From assembly GCA_021824055.1 (NCBI GenBank), contig JAKALV010000183.1, positions 1-6,569 of the forward strand: a stretch of 6,569 nucleotides of DNA. The letters are read 5' to 3'. Both the position numbers and the translations under genes were made by a program. This stretch comes from Acidobacteriota bacterium. GTDB lineage: Bacteria > Acidobacteriota > Vicinamibacteria > Vicinamibacterales > SCN-69-37. How positions within the stretch are numbered: position 1 is the first letter of the stretch; every line of letters begins with the position of its first letter. Shown in pieces: positions 1-6,167 of this stretch. The notes under the pieces are model-generated. The model saw only the letters and a program-made list of their open reading frames with translations. It had not been told where the DNA came from and did no database searches.

Positions 1-329
1 AGCTGATTGCCACGCGCGGCACGGCGGCGTACCTGCGCGCGCACGGCCTCGAGGTCGACATCGTCTACAAGATCAACGAGGGCCGGCCGCACATCGGCGA
101 CGAAATCCTGAACAAACGCGTGGCGCTCGTCATCAACACGCCCCTCGGCCGCGAGTCCTTTTTTGACGACCGCACCGTGCGGCGCGTGGCCATGCTGAAC
201 GGCGTTCCGGCGGTGACCACGCTCACCGGCGCCGCCGCCACTGTCAGTGCGATTGCCGCGTTGCGCACCGAAGGACTGACCGTGAAATCGCTGCAGGAAT
301 ATCACGCGGTCGGGCAAGGTATCCGCTAA
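1..329 (+). CDS. carB: Carbamoyl-phosphate synthase large subunit, C-terminal end (partial)
   Basis: The frame opens at base 3 and runs to TAA at 327-329, giving about 108 residues of the C-terminus; the start lies left of the window. The visible part is the MGS-like allosteric domain. It begins LIATRGTAAYL (the A-T-x-G-T-A phosphate-binding loop), continues through KINEGRPHIGDEI, then NTPLGRESFFDD followed by RRVAMLNGVP, and ends with TLTGAAATVSAI. This order is typical of CarB. The enzyme makes carbamoyl phosphate from bicarbonate, ATP and glutamine-derived ammonia for arginine and pyrimidine synthesis in the cytosol. The MGS domain carries the effector site (UMP, IMP or ornithine in E. coli). 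The catalytic ATP-grasp halves are outside the window. A lone MGS domain also occurs in methylglyoxal synthase and PurH, but the sequence wording and C-terminal position favour CarB. No carA or other pyr/arg gene is visible nearby. Confidence 0.93.
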   Translation, partial: LIATRGTAAYLRAHGLEVDIVYKINEGRPHIGDEILNKRVALVINTPLGRESFFDDRTVRRVAMLNGVPAVTTLTGAAATVSAIAALRTEGLTVKSLQEYHAVGQGIR

Positions 330-686
330 GCCTCAGGTTTCCCTTCCACCAGGCATCGTCCGCAGCGGTCGCCGGTCCCATCGTGTGATCGCCCATGCGA
401 AGCGCGTGGGCCGCGTTGAGAGTGGCCATCTGGATGGCCGCGGCCGGAGGAATGCCGGCCAGCACGAGCGCGTGCAGCTCGCGGTGCACGCCGAACCCTG
501 AGAGGTATTCACCCCAGCTCGGATGATCGGTGCCGACGGCGATCAGCCGCGCGCCGCCTCGGTCGTCGAAGCGCTTCACTTCCTTCATCGTGGAGCGCAT
601 CTTTGCCGTCAGCGTTCGACCCGGCCTGACGGGACGACGAGTGCGGCCGAGGCGCGCACGGAGGATAATGGGTCCGAGGTGTTGCC
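330..686. other. Intergenic region without an intact gene
   Basis: The 357-base gap between carB and arfB has no forward frame with recognisable protein features. Its middle holds the minus-strand amidohydrolase remnant described separately. The last 85 bases (602-686) should contain the arfB promoter and ribosome site. A GAGG at 676-679 sits seven bases before the arfB ATG. I see no rho-independent terminator with a T-tract after carB. Confidence 0.6.
376..600 (-). pseudogene. Amidohydrolase-family gene remnant (C-terminal third only)
   Basis: Read on the minus strand from 600 to about 376, about 75 codons resemble the C-terminal part of metal-dependent amidohydrolases (the imidazolonepropionase/dihydroorotase-like superfamily). 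The landmarks are VKRFDDRGG, then IAVGTDHPS (the GTD aspartate is the last metal ligand of the family), GFGVHRELHALVLAGIPP, and ATLNAAHALRMGD followed by MG. Known proteins go on after this glycine with a conserved GKxADLVV-like segment and a beta strand. Here the same frame becomes PATAADDAWWKG and runs on without family features into carB. Upstream of 600 the frame stays open for about 85 bases but shows only Arg/Pro-rich sequence, and the rest of the TIM barrel, including the HxH metal site, is absent because arfB starts at 687. I infer a decayed, nonfunctional fragment left by deletion at both ends. Confidence 0.6.
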
Positions 687-1106
687 ATGCGTATGGTCAT
701 CGCGCCTGGAATCGTGATCGAACCCACCGAATTGACCGAGCGTTTCGTGCGGGCCTCCGGTCCGGGTGGTCAAAACGTCAACAAGGTTGCCACGGCCGTC
801 GAACTGAACTTCAACGTCGCGGCGTCATCGCTGCCGGACGACATGAAATTGCGTGTCGCGCACATGGCGGGGAAGCGCATGACTGCCGACGGCATCCTGA
901 TGATCGACAGCCGGGCCTACCGCACGCAGGCACAGAACCGCGAAGCCGCGCGGGCGCGGTTGCTGGCGTTTCTGAAGCTGGCGGCGGTCCGGCCCCGTCC
1001 GCGTCGCAAGACCCGCGTATCGAAGGCGTCAAAGCTCGACCGGCTCGCGGCGAAGAAGCGGCGCGCCGCGGTGAAGGCCGCGCGGCACGCGGGCGACGAC
1101 GACTAG
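687..1106 (+). CDS. arfB: Alternative ribosome-rescue factor B (peptidyl-tRNA hydrolase)
   Basis: This 139-residue protein matches the ArfB/YaeJ/ICT1 family in length (E. coli ArfB is 140) and layout. The N-terminal catalytic domain has the signature ASGPGGQNVNKV, with the hydrolytic GGQ at residues 27-29. It is followed by the conserved stretch RMTADGILMIDSRAYRTQAQNR. The C-terminus is a strongly basic tail (residues about 102-134, RPRPRRKTR and AKKRRAAVK) that in the family enters the empty mRNA channel. ArfB binds ribosomes stalled at the 3' end of a broken mRNA and releases the peptide from P-site tRNA without a stop codon. The short length and basic tail separate it from the release factors RF1/RF2, which also carry GGQ. 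The start at 687 has GAGG seven bases upstream; an in-frame ATG at 693 is the alternative. The gene stands alone between two spacers and ends with TAG. Confidence 0.95.
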   Translation: MRMVIAPGIVIEPTELTERFVRASGPGGQNVNKVATAVELNFNVAASSLPDDMKLRVAHMAGKRMTADGILMIDSRAYRTQAQNREAARARLLAFLKLAAVRPRPRRKTRVSKASKLDRLAAKKRRAAVKAARHAGDDD

Positions 1107-1230
1107 TCGCAAAATTTGCCACATTTGAAGCGCCGGCCGGTGGCAAAGAATGCCGGATGGCACGGCGCAGGCGGGCCTGTTCCCAGCGAGCGGTCTTGGC
1201 CCCATCCCTGCACCGTGAGAGCCGCGCTGC
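1107..1230. promoter_or_regulatory. arfB-comEC spacer with inverted repeat
   Basis: This 124-base spacer holds a perfect 8-bp inverted repeat, TTTGCCAC at 1115-1122 and GTGGCAAA at 1140-1147, with a 17-base GC-rich loop. The left arm overlaps a second small palindrome, GCAAAATTTGC at 1109-1119. The A/T-rich arms stand out in this GC-rich sequence. It could be a weak terminator for arfB (no T-tract follows) or an operator for comEC; the sequence does not decide. I could not find a convincing -35/-10 pair. Immediately before comEC the only ribosome-site candidate is GAGAG at 1217-1221. Confidence 0.35.
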
Positions 1231-3654
1231 ATGTCCGCGCCTCTCATATGCCTGCTGGCGATCATCGCCGGCGTTGTCGCTGATGCCTCTCCGGCGCTGC
1301 TGCTCGCCGCCGGCGTAGCGGTCGCCTCCGTCGCGCCGGTCTGCCGACGCCGGTACCTCCATGCGCTGCTCCTCGCGGCGGTCGCCTGCCTGTTTGCCGG
1401 ATACGCCGCTGCGGTTCGAGACGCCGTCCTCGAGGCGCCGTTGACCGAGGCGCTTGGCCCCGTCCTCGACGATCGCACGGCGCCGCCGGTGTGGATCATC
1501 GGTGTTCTCAGCGAGGACGCCGCGCCAGATGTCGACAGTGTGCGGCTCGCCATCCGTGTCGACCACGTCGGTGTGGGCGGTGAGCACGGTCCCTTGCGCG
1601 CCGTGCGCGGGCGCGCGCAGGTGGCTGTCAGTGGACTGCTCGGGCCGCCGGCGGCGGGCCAGTGGGTGCGCGGACGCCGCATCGCGGCACCCGTGCTGGC
1701 GCGACGGCCGCAGGTCTGGCGCAATCCGGGTGCGTCCAGCGAGCGATGGCAGCGGCTTCGCCGCCCGCTGGACGTGACGGGCACGGTGAAGAGCGCGGCG
1801 CTCGTCGTGGTCACGCCGGGGCGCCCATGGTCCGAGTGGGCCGCCCGCGTCCGCGCGCATGTGCGCGCCGCCATCGGCCGGACCGTGGGACGCGTGTCGC
1901 CGGAGTCGGCCGGCATCGTCACCGCCATTCTCATCGGCGATCGCTCCGGCCTCGACGAGGCGACGATCCGGCGTCTGCAGATGGCAGGGACGTATCACGT
2001 CATCGCCATCTCGGGCGGCAACATCGCCATCGTTGTCATGACGTGTCTGTGGGCGTTGCGTCTGGTCGTCCGCTCACCGCGCGTGATTGCGGCGCTGACC
2101 CTGGGGGTTGTGTTGGCGTATGGGGGCGTGGTCGGCGACCAGGCGTCCGTGTCCCGAGCCGTGGCGGCCGCGTCGGTGGTCCTTGCCCTGCAGATTGTCG
2201 GGTGGTGTGCAACGTCGTTGCGCGTCTTCGCCGTGGCCGCGCTGGGCGTGGCGCTGCTCGATCCGCTCGCGGTTGTTGATGTGAGCGCGTGGCTGTCGTT
2301 TGGCGCCACGCTCGGCATTCTCGTGATCGCTGGACAGATCGATCGTGGGGCGTGGCGCGCGCGCGGCGTCATCGTGGTCGCGGCGCTGAGCATGTTGGCC
2401 GCCACCGCGGCGGCGGAACTTGCCCTGATGCCGATCAGCGCGGCGGTGTTTTCGCGCGTCAGCATCGCGGGGTTCGTCCTGAACTTCGTCGCGATTCCCG
2501 CCATGGCCGCGACACAGCTGGCCGGCACCGTGGTCGTGATCGTCGGGGGCCTGTGGCCGACGCTGGCGGAGATTGCGGCCGCAGTGGCGCGCATCGGCGC
2601 GACCGCGCTGGTCAGGTCCGCCGGCCTGCTGGACGTGGCGCCCTGGTTGTCCTGGCAAACGCCGCCCGTGTGGTGGGGTTGGACCGCGATCTACTACGCC
2701 AGCATGACACTGGCGCTGTGGCCGCGAGTGCCGCGTCAATGGCGGCCGAGAGCGGCCGGAGCATCGGCGGCGTGTCTGCTGGTCATTCTCTGGTCGCCGA
2801 ACTGGTTCGCGCCAGCGCCGCCCCCGGGGTGGCTCCGCGTGTCGATGCTCGACGTGGGCCAGGGGCAGGCGATCGCCGTCCAGTTTCCCTCCGGTCAATC
2901 GCTGCTCCTTGATGCGGGCGGGGGCGGCATGTCATTCGACGTCGGGGCGCGCGTGGTCGAGCCCGCGCTGTGGGCATTGGGCATTCGGCGCCTCGATTGG
3001 CTCGCCGTCACGCATGGCGACGTGGATCACGCCGGCGGGGCCGCCAGCGTGATGCGCGACTTGCGACCGCGCGAAGTGTGGGAAGGCGTGCCGGTGCCGG
3101 GCGATGCCCGCATGCAAGCCCTGCGAACCGGCGCCCATCAGCAGGGCGTGGTCTGGCGGCGATTGCTGTCAGGGCATACGTTCGAGGTTGGCAGCGCCCT
3201 GGTGGAAGTGCTGAACCCGCCCGCGCCCGACTGGGAGCGACCCGACAACCGGAATGACGACTCGATCGTGCTGCGCGTGCGGTTCGGCGAGGTCAGCCTG
3301 CTGCTGACCGGCGATATCGAGCGGACGGCCGAGGGCGCCCTGACGCTGGATCGCGCGGCGAAGCTACGGCTCCTGGGAGCGCCCCATCACGGCAGCCGCA
3401 CGTCGTCGTCTCCAGCATTGCTCCGCGGGTGGCTGCCGCACGCGGCGTTTGTGAGCGCCGGCCGCGGCAACACGTTTGGACATCCCGCGCCCGACGTGCT
3501 CAGCCGGTACCGGCGGCTGGGCGTTGAGGTATTTCGCACCGATCTGGACGGGGCCATCGTCATTGACACGGATGGACGCCGGGTCAGCGTGCGCACGGCG
3601 GGCGGGCGTTCGTGGCGCCTTTCGTACGTTGAAACCGGGGGGACGACGGAATAA
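1231..3654 (+). CDS. comEC: ComEC/Rec2 family DNA-uptake channel protein
   Basis: ComEC forms the inner-membrane channel that carries one strand of external DNA into the cytosol during natural transformation. The 807 residues cover all three usual domains. N-terminal membrane segments (about 2-60) and a soluble DUF4131-like region (about 90-195, with NPGASSERW and LDVTGTVKSA) come first. The polytopic Competence domain (about 215-500) has AILIGDRSGLDE (232-243) and YHVIAISGGNIAIV from 255. The C-terminal metallo-beta-lactamase-like domain (about 534-790) has DVGQGQA (541-547), THGDVDHAGG with H595, D597, D599 and H600, TGD at 693-695, and HHGS at 719-722. All expected metal ligands seem present, so nuclease activity is plausible. 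ATG 1231 is the only sensible start: an in-frame TGA lies at 1216. No other com genes are in the window. The family motif more often reads SGLHV where this protein has SGGNI. Confidence 0.94.
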   Translation: MSAPLICLLAIIAGVVADASPALLLAAGVAVASVAPVCRRRYLHALLLAAVACLFAGYAAAVRDAVLEAPLTEALGPVLDDRTAPPVWIIGVLSEDAAPDVDSVRLAIRVDHVGVGGEHGPLRAVRGRAQVAVSGLLGPPAAGQWVRGRRIAAPVLARRPQVWRNPGASSERWQRLRRPLDVTGTVKSAALVVVTPGRPWSEWAARVRAHVRAAIGRTVGRVSPESAGIVTAILIGDRSGLDEATIRRLQMAGTYHVIAISGGNIAIVVMTCLWALRLVVRSPRVIAALTLGVVLAYGGVVGDQASVSRAVAAASVVLALQIVGWCATSLRVFAVAALGVALLDPLAVVDVSAWLSFGATLGILVIAGQIDRGAWRARGVIVVAALSMLAATAAAELALMPISAAVFSRVSIAGFVLNFVAIPAMAATQLAGTVVVIVGGLWPTLAEIAAAVARIGATALVRSAGLLDVAPWLSWQTPPVWWGWTAIYYASMTLALWPRVPRQWRPRAAGASAACLLVILWSPNWFAPAPPPGWLRVSMLDVGQGQAIAVQFPSGQSLLLDAGGGGMSFDVGARVVEPALWALGIRRLDWLAVTHGDVDHAGGAASVMRDLRPREVWEGVPVPGDARMQALRTGAHQQGVVWRRLLSGHTFEVGSALVEVLNPPAPDWERPDNRNDDSIVLRVRFGEVSLLLTGDIERTAEGALTLDRAAKLRLLGAPHHGSRTSSSPALLRGWLPHAAFVSAGRGNTFGHPAPDVLSRYRRLGVEVFRTDLDGAIVIDTDGRRVSVRTAGGRSWRLSYVETGGTTE

Positions 3655-3695
3655 TGCGACCAGTCTCAGTTTAGTGATACGATCGCAACATCGCT
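3651..3695 (+). promoter_or_regulatory. Possible feo operon promoter (extended -10)
   Basis: The short comEC-feoA gap is markedly richer in A/T than its surroundings. TGATACGAT at 3675-3683 fits an extended -10 element (TG, one base, then TACGAT, four of six matches to TATAAT). It would start transcription near 3690. A second possibility is TTGAAA at 3629-3634 with ATAATG at 3651-3656 after 16 bases, inside the comEC end. No clear Fur-type palindrome is visible. Both are by-eye matches only. Confidence 0.3.
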
Positions 3696-3950
3696 GTGAC
3701 TAACCGTTCTGTGACGCCGATTCGCCTGTGCGACCTCGAGATTGGCCGCCCGGCGCGTTTTCATGATGCCACCATCGACGCCGAAGCCCGTGACTTGCTG
3801 CGAGCCCTCGGGCTGACTGCATTCTCGATCGTCCGTCTCTGCAAGCGCGGCGACCCCTGCATCGTCCAGGTCCGATCCACTCGCATCGGCCTGTCCAGGA
3901 GCCTGGCGGGCGCGATCTTCGTGATTCCCCAACCGAGCGGCGCGGTCTGA
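3696..3950 (+). CDS. feoA: Ferrous iron transport protein A
   Basis: FeoA is a small cytosolic SH3-like protein that is needed with FeoB for Fe(II) uptake and is thought to regulate or assemble with it. This 84-residue product has the family pattern: an opening LCDLEIGRPARF, then RDLLRALGLTAFSIVRL (the LR-x-LGL turn), a short RGDPCIVQVRSTRIGLSRSLAGAIFV ending in the two final strands. Length is normal for the family (about 75-85). It lies 41 bases after comEC and only two bases before feoB, so feoA and feoB are almost certainly co-transcribed and translationally coupled. The start is GTG at 3696 or GTG at 3711: an in-frame TGA at 3675 and no ATG exclude anything further upstream. Neither GTG has a Shine-Dalgarno-like sequence. 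With a transcription start near 3690 the message would be nearly leaderless. Identification rests on pattern and on the neighbouring feoB. Confidence 0.88.
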   Translation: MTNRSVTPIRLCDLEIGRPARFHDATIDAEARDLLRALGLTAFSIVRLCKRGDPCIVQVRSTRIGLSRSLAGAIFVIPQPSGAV

Positions 3951-3952
3951 TC

Positions 3953-5941
3953 ATGGCGACGTCATTGGCTGTGGCGGCCCCAGTCGTGACGCGCACGCTT
4001 CGCGTGGCCCTGATTGGCAATCCCAATACCGGCAAGACCACCCTGTTCAACCGCCTCTGCGGGGCACGCGCGAAGACGTCGAATTTTCCTGGGACGACGA
4101 CCAGCATGCGGTTGGGCCGCTTTCGCCGGGCGGGGCTGTCGGACTGGGACATCGTGGATCTGCCAGGGCTTTACGGTTTGTACTTCGAAGGGCCGGAGGC
4201 TCGAATCGTCAGGGACGTGCTCCACGGCGATCACGCGGAGCCGGCACCGGATGTGCTCGTGGTCATTTCGGACGCGACCAATCTTTCCCGCAACCTGATC
4301 CTCGTGGGGGAGTTGCTGGCCGGACCGCTGCCGGTCGTGATGGCGCTCAACATGACGGACCTCGCGGCGCGCCGCGGTCTGACGATCAGCACCGCGGCGT
4401 TGTCCGAGCGTCTGGGCGTGCCGGTCATTCCGCTGGTCGCGTCAAAGGGCGAGGGCATTGGACCCCTGGTGGAGGCCATTGACCGGGTGACCGGCCAGCG
4501 CCAGCCGCGCCGGCCGCTGCCGAGCGGGTTGGAGGCGCTGACGGCATGGGCGGACGAAGTCGTCGCTTCTGCCGGGGGCAGTACGTTGCCGGCCGCCCCC
4601 GACACGCTGACAGAGCGCCTCGACCTGGTGCTGACGCATCCCGTCGCGGGCACTCTGGTCTTCCTGCTCGTCATGGGCGGTCTCTTCTGGACGCTGTTCG
4701 CGTTCGCCGCGCTGCCGATGCAGTTGATCGAGTACACGTTTGCGCAACTCGGGCGGCTGGTGTCGATGTTTCTGCCGCCCGGCCCCGTGGCCTCCCTCGT
4801 TTCGGATGGCGTCATCGGTGGCATCGCCGGAACACTGGTGTTCCTGCCGCAGATTTGCCTCCTGTTCTTCCTGATCAGCCTGCTCGAGGACACGGGCTAT
4901 CTGGCGCGCGCGGCGTTTGTGAACGACCGCTTCTTCCGGCGATTCGGTCTGCCGGGACACGCGTTTGTGCCGCTGCTCACCGCGCACGCATGCGCCTTGC
5001 CCGGCATCATGAGCTCGCGCCTGATTCCGTCGCGCCGCGACCGCCTGGTCACGATCATGGTCACGCCGTTTATCAGCTGTTCGGCGCGTTTGCCCGTGTA
5101 CGTGCTGTTGACCACCATGCTGTTTGCCAGCCGCCCGGCGCTCGCGGGCTTCGCGTTTGCGGCGTGCTACGTGCTCGGCGCTGGCGCGGCCTTCGGCAGC
5201 GCCGCGCTTTTTGGCCGCACGGTGATGCGCGGCAAGCCCCGGCCGATGGTGCTCGAACTGCCGACGTACAAGCGACCGTCGCTGCGGACGGCACTGCTGA
5301 CGGCGAAGGATCAGGCATTCGCGTTCCTTCGCACGGCCGGGACCGTGATCGTCGCCATCTGCGTGGTGATGTGGTGGCTGAGCGCATATCCGCGCGTGGC
5401 GACAGTGCCGGCGGCGGCTGCGCTGCGCGCCGAAGCCAGCCAGCCGGGCCAGCCGGCCGAGCGGGTGCAAGCGCTGACGTCGGAGGCCGACCGTGTGCAG
5501 GCGAAGGCGCAGCAGGCAGGCAGCTTGGCCGGCCACCTTGGCCGCGGGATCGAGCCGGTGTTTCGGCCGCTCGGGTACGACTGGCAGTTGAGCGTTGGAC
5601 TGCTCACGAGTTTTCTCGCACGCGAGGTGTTTGTTTCAACGATGTCCGTGCTGGCAGGCGGTGGGGGCGGAAGACACATCGACGCCAAGGACGAGGGCGT
5701 GATGGTGCGGATTCGTCAGATGTCCCGCGACAACGGCTCGCCCGTGTTCACGCCGGCCACGTCGGCCAGTGCGCTGGTGTTCTTCGTGCTGGCGATGCAG
5801 TGTCTGCCGACGTTGGCGGTGACGCGCCGCGAGACCGGCGCGCTCAAGTACGCCGCGCTCCAGCTCGCCTACATGTCGACCGTTGCCTGGGTGTCCGCGT
5901 TTATCGTGTTTCAGAGCCTTCGCGCCCTGGGCGTATCCTGA
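3953..5941 (+). CDS. feoB: Ferrous iron transporter FeoB (GTPase-coupled permease)
   Basis: FeoB is the inner-membrane Fe(II) permease with a fused G-protein domain. The 662 residues start with a 16-residue lead, then the GTPase motifs: G1 GNPNTGKT (22-29), G2 region FPGTTT (45-50), G3 DLPG (69-72), G4 NMTD (133-136) and G5 ASKG (163-166). The helical linker that follows (about 172-230) is short for the GDI domain, which helps explain why the protein is smaller than E. coli FeoB (773). The membrane part has EDTGYLARAAF from 312, the first Gate motif with C347 and PGIM, RRDRLVTI, then SCSARLPVY (375-383, C376), and in the second half AREVF from 556. A soluble Ala/Gln-rich segment (about 485-535), perhaps a helical coil, separates the halves. 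The usual pore text GFGCNVPA reads AHACALPG here. The ATG is two bases after the feoA stop. It ends 14 bases before the small Cys protein gene. Confidence 0.96.
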   Translation: MATSLAVAAPVVTRTLRVALIGNPNTGKTTLFNRLCGARAKTSNFPGTTTSMRLGRFRRAGLSDWDIVDLPGLYGLYFEGPEARIVRDVLHGDHAEPAPDVLVVISDATNLSRNLILVGELLAGPLPVVMALNMTDLAARRGLTISTAALSERLGVPVIPLVASKGEGIGPLVEAIDRVTGQRQPRRPLPSGLEALTAWADEVVASAGGSTLPAAPDTLTERLDLVLTHPVAGTLVFLLVMGGLFWTLFAFAALPMQLIEYTFAQLGRLVSMFLPPGPVASLVSDGVIGGIAGTLVFLPQICLLFFLISLLEDTGYLARAAFVNDRFFRRFGLPGHAFVPLLTAHACALPGIMSSRLIPSRRDRLVTIMVTPFISCSARLPVYVLLTTMLFASRPALAGFAFAACYVLGAGAAFGSAALFGRTVMRGKPRPMVLELPTYKRPSLRTALLTAKDQAFAFLRTAGTVIVAICVVMWWLSAYPRVATVPAAAALRAEASQPGQPAERVQALTSEADRVQAKAQQAGSLAGHLGRGIEPVFRPLGYDWQLSVGLLTSFLAREVFVSTMSVLAGGGGGRHIDAKDEGVMVRIRQMSRDNGSPVFTPATSASALVFFVLAMQCLPTLAVTRRETGALKYAALQLAYMSTVAWVSAFIVFQSLRALGVS

Positions 5942-5942
5942 A

Positions 5943-5951
5943 GGGAGAGAG
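5943..5951 (+). promoter_or_regulatory. Strong ribosome binding site for the small Feo gene
   Basis: GGGAGAGAG lies directly after the feoB stop. Its GGAG (5944-5947) is eight bases ahead of ATG 5956. It is the clearest Shine-Dalgarno sequence in the window, and it fixes the start of the short gene within a long frame that is otherwise a shadow of feoB. Confidence 0.65.
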
Positions 5952-5955
5952 ATTC

Positions 5956-6150
5956 ATGGTCCTGCAAGATGCCGCCGTCGCCGTCTTCGCTGCTGCCGGG
6001 GTCGCCGTGCTGGTGCGCCGCTTCGTGCGGGCGATGCGGCCATCCTCGTCCGGCGCCGCGTGCCCGTCGTGTGCGGCTGGCGCGGCCGCGTGCGCCAAAC
6101 CCTCGGTGCCGGCGCCGCCACCGTTGCCGACGTCTCACGATCCGCAGTAA
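5956..6150 (+). CDS. FeoB-associated Cys-containing small membrane protein
   Basis: This is a 64-residue product with one N-terminal hydrophobic segment (about residues 5-20, AAVAVFAAAGVAVLV). Basic residues follow it (RRFVRAMR), consistent with the inside-positive rule and a cytosolic C-terminus. A small Cys cluster comes next, C36-P-S-C39 and C46, and the protein ends in a proline-rich tail. A short membrane anchor followed by a Cys cluster right after feoB is the hallmark of the FeoB-associated Cys-rich membrane protein family, which sits where other bacteria have feoC. I infer a role as a third Feo subunit, perhaps binding iron or sensing redox state through the cysteines. Members of the family usually have a denser CGxC-type cluster; three cysteines is modest. 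The gene starts 14 bases after feoB with a strong ribosome site. It occupies the end of a frame that is open for 535 codons only because of GC bias. Confidence 0.78.
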   Translation: MVLQDAAVAVFAAAGVAVLVRRFVRAMRPSSSGAACPSCAAGAAACAKPSVPAPPPLPTSHDPQ

Positions 6151-6167
6151 GGCGCTCCGCCTACCGC
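6144..6167. terminator. Possible bidirectional hairpin between convergent genes
   Basis: A 5-bp stem with a 3-base loop, AGGCG-CTC-CGCCT (6150-6162), can be extended by GT/AC and GC/GC pairs with one bulge and one mismatch. It covers the stop codons of both the Feo small gene and mazG, which lie 10 bases apart and face each other. There is no T-tract on either side, so intrinsic termination is doubtful. Confidence 0.25.

Noticed and set aside
530..1318. 262-codon forward frame across the arfB region
   Set aside because: Different frame from arfB, whose GGQ motif and length fit exactly; this product is Arg-rich and featureless.
1029..1934. 301-codon minus-strand frame opposite comEC
   Set aside because: Shadow of comEC on the opposite strand; Arg/Thr/Ala-rich with no family pattern.
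811..1998. 395-codon minus-strand frame opposite arfB and comEC
   Set aside because: It is antisense to two well-identified genes, its composition is Arg/Ala/His-rich low-complexity, and it has no recognisable motif.
3654..3674. Tiny frame starting at ATG 3654, overlapping the comEC stop
   Set aside because: It ends after six codons and has no ribosome site; the ATAATG here is better explained as chance or part of a promoter.
3655..3695. Fur-type iron box before feoA
   Set aside because: The gap was read for a 19-bp A/T palindrome of the GATAATGATAATC type; only partial matches are visible, so no Fur site is claimed.
4442..5536. 364-codon minus-strand frame opposite feoB
   Set aside because: Antisense to conserved FeoB motifs; the Arg/Gln/His-rich product resembles no protein family.
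4546..5955. Long forward frame antiphase to feoB
   Set aside because: It overlaps feoB almost entirely, is Arg/Ala/Gly/His-rich with no domain features, and is explained by GC-biased codons. Only its last 65 codons (5956-6150) are kept as a gene.
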